Under the pieces are notes generated by a model. That model did not search any database. It was given only the letters and a program-made list of their open reading frames with translations, and had not been told where the DNA came from. From positions 5,456,001 through 5,520,000 of the forward strand of contig NZ_CP053748.1 in the NCBI RefSeq assembly GCF_024400215.1: a stretch of 64,000 bases of DNA, given 5' to 3'. Each line of letters opens with the position of its first letter. Position 1 is the first letter of the stretch. The position numbers were made by a program, and so were the translations under genes. Source of the DNA: Massilia sp. erpn (GTDB taxonomy: Bacteria; Pseudomonadota; Gammaproteobacteria; Burkholderiales; Burkholderiaceae_D). This document shows positions 62,146 to 64,000 of the stretch, one piece after another.

Positions 62146-63441
62146 GGCGGCTGGCTCCAGCGGCGGCAGCGCCGTGCTGTGATCGATATGGATCAGGGCA
62201 TCGAACTGGCGCGCTGGATCGGCATAAAAATAGTGGCTCTGGCGCTCGGTTTCCGGCCGGTAGATCACGCCGATGGCGCGCTGCAACCAGCGCCCCGGCA
62301 GCCGTTCCAGCGCGCTGCCATGGCCGCGTATCGGCAGCAGGAAATTGCCCTTGCCCGTGGCATGCAGCAGATGTTCGATACTGCCCGGCAGCGAAGGCAC
62401 GATATGCTTCAGCTGCGCCGGGCCCTCCCATTCCGAGGCCGCCGTCACCGCCCCGGTGTGGGTGGTAAAGCCCAGCAGGAAGGAATCTTCGCGCCGGTAG
62501 CGCTCGCGCACCAGCTGGCCCAGATTCAACTGCCCCAGCCAGCCCGGTTCGGTGGCGCGCGCATCGCCCAGATGCGAGTTGTGCGCCCACACCACCAGCC
62601 GCGCCGGTTTGCCATTGCGCTGGGCCAGATGTTCGCGCAGCGCCTCCAGCGTGTCCGCCATATGCGTGTCGCGCACATTCCACGACGCTTCCCGGCCCAG
62701 GAACATGGCGCGGTAATAGGCTTCGGCATTGCGCGCCACGCGCGCGTTCTGGTGGGCGTAAAACAATTCGTCCGGCACGCCGCCGGCCGGCGCCGCCGAC
62801 AACTGCAGCGCCGCCTGCCGGCTCAGCTCATTCAGCTGCTGCTGCAGCTCCTGCGCGCAGTTTTCGCGCAGGCCGTAGGCGGCGGCATAGCCATACAGCT
62901 GGGGATCGCCGCCCACATGGTCCATGCAGGCATAGCGCAGGCGCGCCCGCTGCGCCGCGTCCGGATCGGCCTGCTCCAGGTAAGCCAGCACCGCCCGCAT
63001 CGAGGCATGCAGGCTATACAGGTCCAGGCCATAGAAGCCCGCGCGGCGCGCCGGACTGACGGCATGGGTGTTGTGCACGCGCAGCCAGGTAACCAGCTGC
63101 AGCACTTCCTCGTTGCGCCACATCCATTGCGGGAAGCGCTTGAAATTGGACAGCGCCTGCTCGGCACTCAGATCGCCGCCGCCATGCTGCACGAAGCGGC
63201 TCACGCGCAGCGCGTCCGGCCAGTCAGCTTCAACGGCGATGGCGTTGAAGCCCTTTTCCACAATCAGGCGGCGGCTGATCTCCGCGCGCAGCCGGTAGAA
63301 TTCGCGGCTGCCGTGCGTCGCTTCGCCCAACAGCACCAGCGCGGCATCGCCGATGCAGTCGAGCAGATAATCGAAATCGTCGCTGTGGGCGATGGCCCTG
63401 GCCTCGCCGGCCAGCGCCTCAATACAGGCTTGCTCGTTCAT
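62098..63441 (-). CDS. Erythromycin esterase family protein
   Basis: A 447-aa protein of the EreA/EreB-like (succinoglycan biosynthesis-type) family: LLGEATHGSREFYRLRAEIS with the active-site Glu/His pair, GFNAIAVEADWPDA, and a WAHNSHLGDARATEPG segment with the second His. Most members are of unknown specificity; erythromycin resistance should not be assumed. GGAGGTGAG precedes the ATG. Confidence 0.92.
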   Translation of the reverse strand: MNEQACIEALAGEARAIAHSDDFDYLLDCIGDAALVLLGEATHGSREFYRLRAEISRRLIVEKGFNAIAVEADWPDALRVSRFVQHGGGDLSAEQALSNFKRFPQWMWRNEEVLQLVTWLRVHNTHAVSPARRAGFYGLDLYSLHASMRAVLAYLEQADPDAAQRARLRYACMDHVGGDPQLYGYAAAYGLRENCAQELQQQLNELSRQAALQLSAAPAGGVPDELFYAHQNARVARNAEAYYRAMFLGREASWNVRDTHMADTLEALREHLAQRNGKPARLVVWAHNSHLGDARATEPGWLGQLNLGQLVRERYRREDSFLLGFTTHTGAVTAASEWEGPAQLKHIVPSLPGSIEHLLHATGKGNFLLPIRGHGSALERLPGRWLQRAIGVIYRPETERQSHYFYADPARQFDALIHIDHSTALPPLEPAALLQREETPETYPSGL

Positions 63442-63535
63442 GGCTCACCTCCTTGCTGCAAGTTCCAACTGCACGATAGTCCAAGCTGTGAGAAACTGTC
63501 GCAGCCTTAAAATCAGGAAAGAAACAGGAAGAAGC

Positions 63536-64000
63536 ATGTGGAATGGGGTTCTCTGCGGCCTGCTGGCCGGCGCCATGTGGGGCATGGTCTTTATCGTGCC
63601 GGAGCTGCTGGCCGCGTTCTCGCCGCTGGAACTGGCCGTGGGCCGCTATGTGGCCTATGGCGTCATCGCGCTCGGCCTGATGGCGCCGCGCCTGTCCGGC
63701 CTGCTGCGCCGGCTGGAGCGCAGCGATTGCAGCGCGCTGCTGCGCCATGCGCTATCCGGCAATATCATTTATTACATGCTGGTCGCGCTGGGCGTGAAGC
63801 TGGCCGGCGTGGCGCCGACCTCGCTCATCGTCGGCGTGCTGCCGATCTCCGTCACCCTGATGGGACGCAAGGACCACGGCGCCCTGCCCCTGCGCCAACT
63901 GGCCCTGCCACTGCTGGTGGCGGCGGCCGGCATTGCCTGCATCAATATCGATGTGTTCGCGCACGCCCAGAGCACGGGGGGCCAGCTGGGCCGCACCATC
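63536..64000 (+). CDS. EamA/DMT family transporter (3' end outside window)
   Basis: The first 155 codons of a drug/metabolite transporter-like protein. The first helix GVLCGLLAGAMWGMVFIVPE and the second ELAVGRYVAYGVIALGLMAP are typical of the family, as is the APTSLIVGVLPISVTLMG helix. An AGGAAGAAG site precedes the ATG. The gene runs off the right edge. Confidence 0.88.
   Translation, partial: MWNGVLCGLLAGAMWGMVFIVPELLAAFSPLELAVGRYVAYGVIALGLMAPRLSGLLRRLERSDCSALLRHALSGNIIYYMLVALGVKLAGVAPTSLIVGVLPISVTLMGRKDHGALPLRQLALPLLVAAAGIACINIDVFAHAQSTGGQLGRTI

Noticed and set aside
62098..63441. Macrolide resistance gene
   Set aside because: Membership in the erythromycin esterase family alone does not indicate resistance; most members have other or unknown functions.
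1..64000. CRISPR arrays, prophage or insertion sequences
   Set aside because: I saw no regularly spaced direct repeats, no cas genes, no phage structural genes and no transposase in the window; only the REP-like palindromes.

Overview
The window is GC-rich bacterial chromosome, densely packed on both strands. The gene content points to a betaproteobacterium of the Oxalobacteraceae (Massilia/Duganella-like): a PEP-CTERM sorted protein, paralogous YXWGXW-repeat proteins, palindromic GGTGTCAGGCACC / GGGGTCAGACCCC interspersed repeats, and families typical of that group. The taxonomic assignment is an inference; no rRNA or marker phylogeny is available here.

Layout. 1-5.5 kb: a penicillin-acylase-family hydrolase running off the left edge, a ParB-like protein, tRNA-Leu(UAA), a VirK/YbjX-type DUF535 protein, a PEP-CTERM protein, a small membrane protein and a DUF72 protein. 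5.5-12.5 kb: a CLC antiporter with a fluoride-type signature, a tandem REP-like repeat, then a copper-type cluster on the minus strand (TonB receptor, two His-rich small exported proteins, TolC-family lipoprotein, multicopper oxidase). 12.7-16.2 kb: an MBL-fold hydrolase, an M28 peptidase, a GNAT acetyltransferase and a glycine-zipper protein.

16.3-38.5 kb is the most unusual part. A plus-strand arm encodes a Ser/Thr kinase-like protein, a SEDS (FtsW/RodA) protein with a large N-terminal extension, an FHA-like protein, an SH3b membrane protein, a PP2C phosphatase and an FHA protein. It faces a minus-strand arm encoding a very large class-B PBP-type transpeptidase, four proteins with little or no recognisable homology, a zinc-ribbon/SPFH coiled-coil protein and a kinase fused to a formylglycine-generating-enzyme-like domain. 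Pirin and OsmC-family genes sit between the arms. The set resembles in content the actinobacterial pstP-rodA-pbpA-pknA-pknB/FHA cluster, and I interpret it as a phosphorylation-controlled cell-envelope synthase island.

38.7-45.9 kb: small exported proteins, an S9 peptidase, an RNase H-like protein, a DAPG-hydrolase-family enzyme divergent from its probable TetR regulator with a clear operator palindrome, and a GT39-like membrane protein. 46-49.2 kb: two GNATs, a nucleotidyltransferase, small unknowns and an AT-richer island with an NTF2-like secreted protein. 49.4-52.1 kb: a chemoreceptor, CheW and a TonB-C-like secreted protein. 52.2-59.7 kb: an HD hydrolase with an MFS exporter, a periplasmic binding protein with an EamA exporter (its gene carries an in-frame REP-like palindrome), an SDR-like protein divergent from an AraC regulator, and a CocE/AEH hydrolase. 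59.8-64 kb: a second YXWGXW protein, trpS preceded by a probable Trp leader peptide and attenuator, a DUF1294 protein, an erythromycin-esterase-family protein, and an EamA transporter cut by the right edge.
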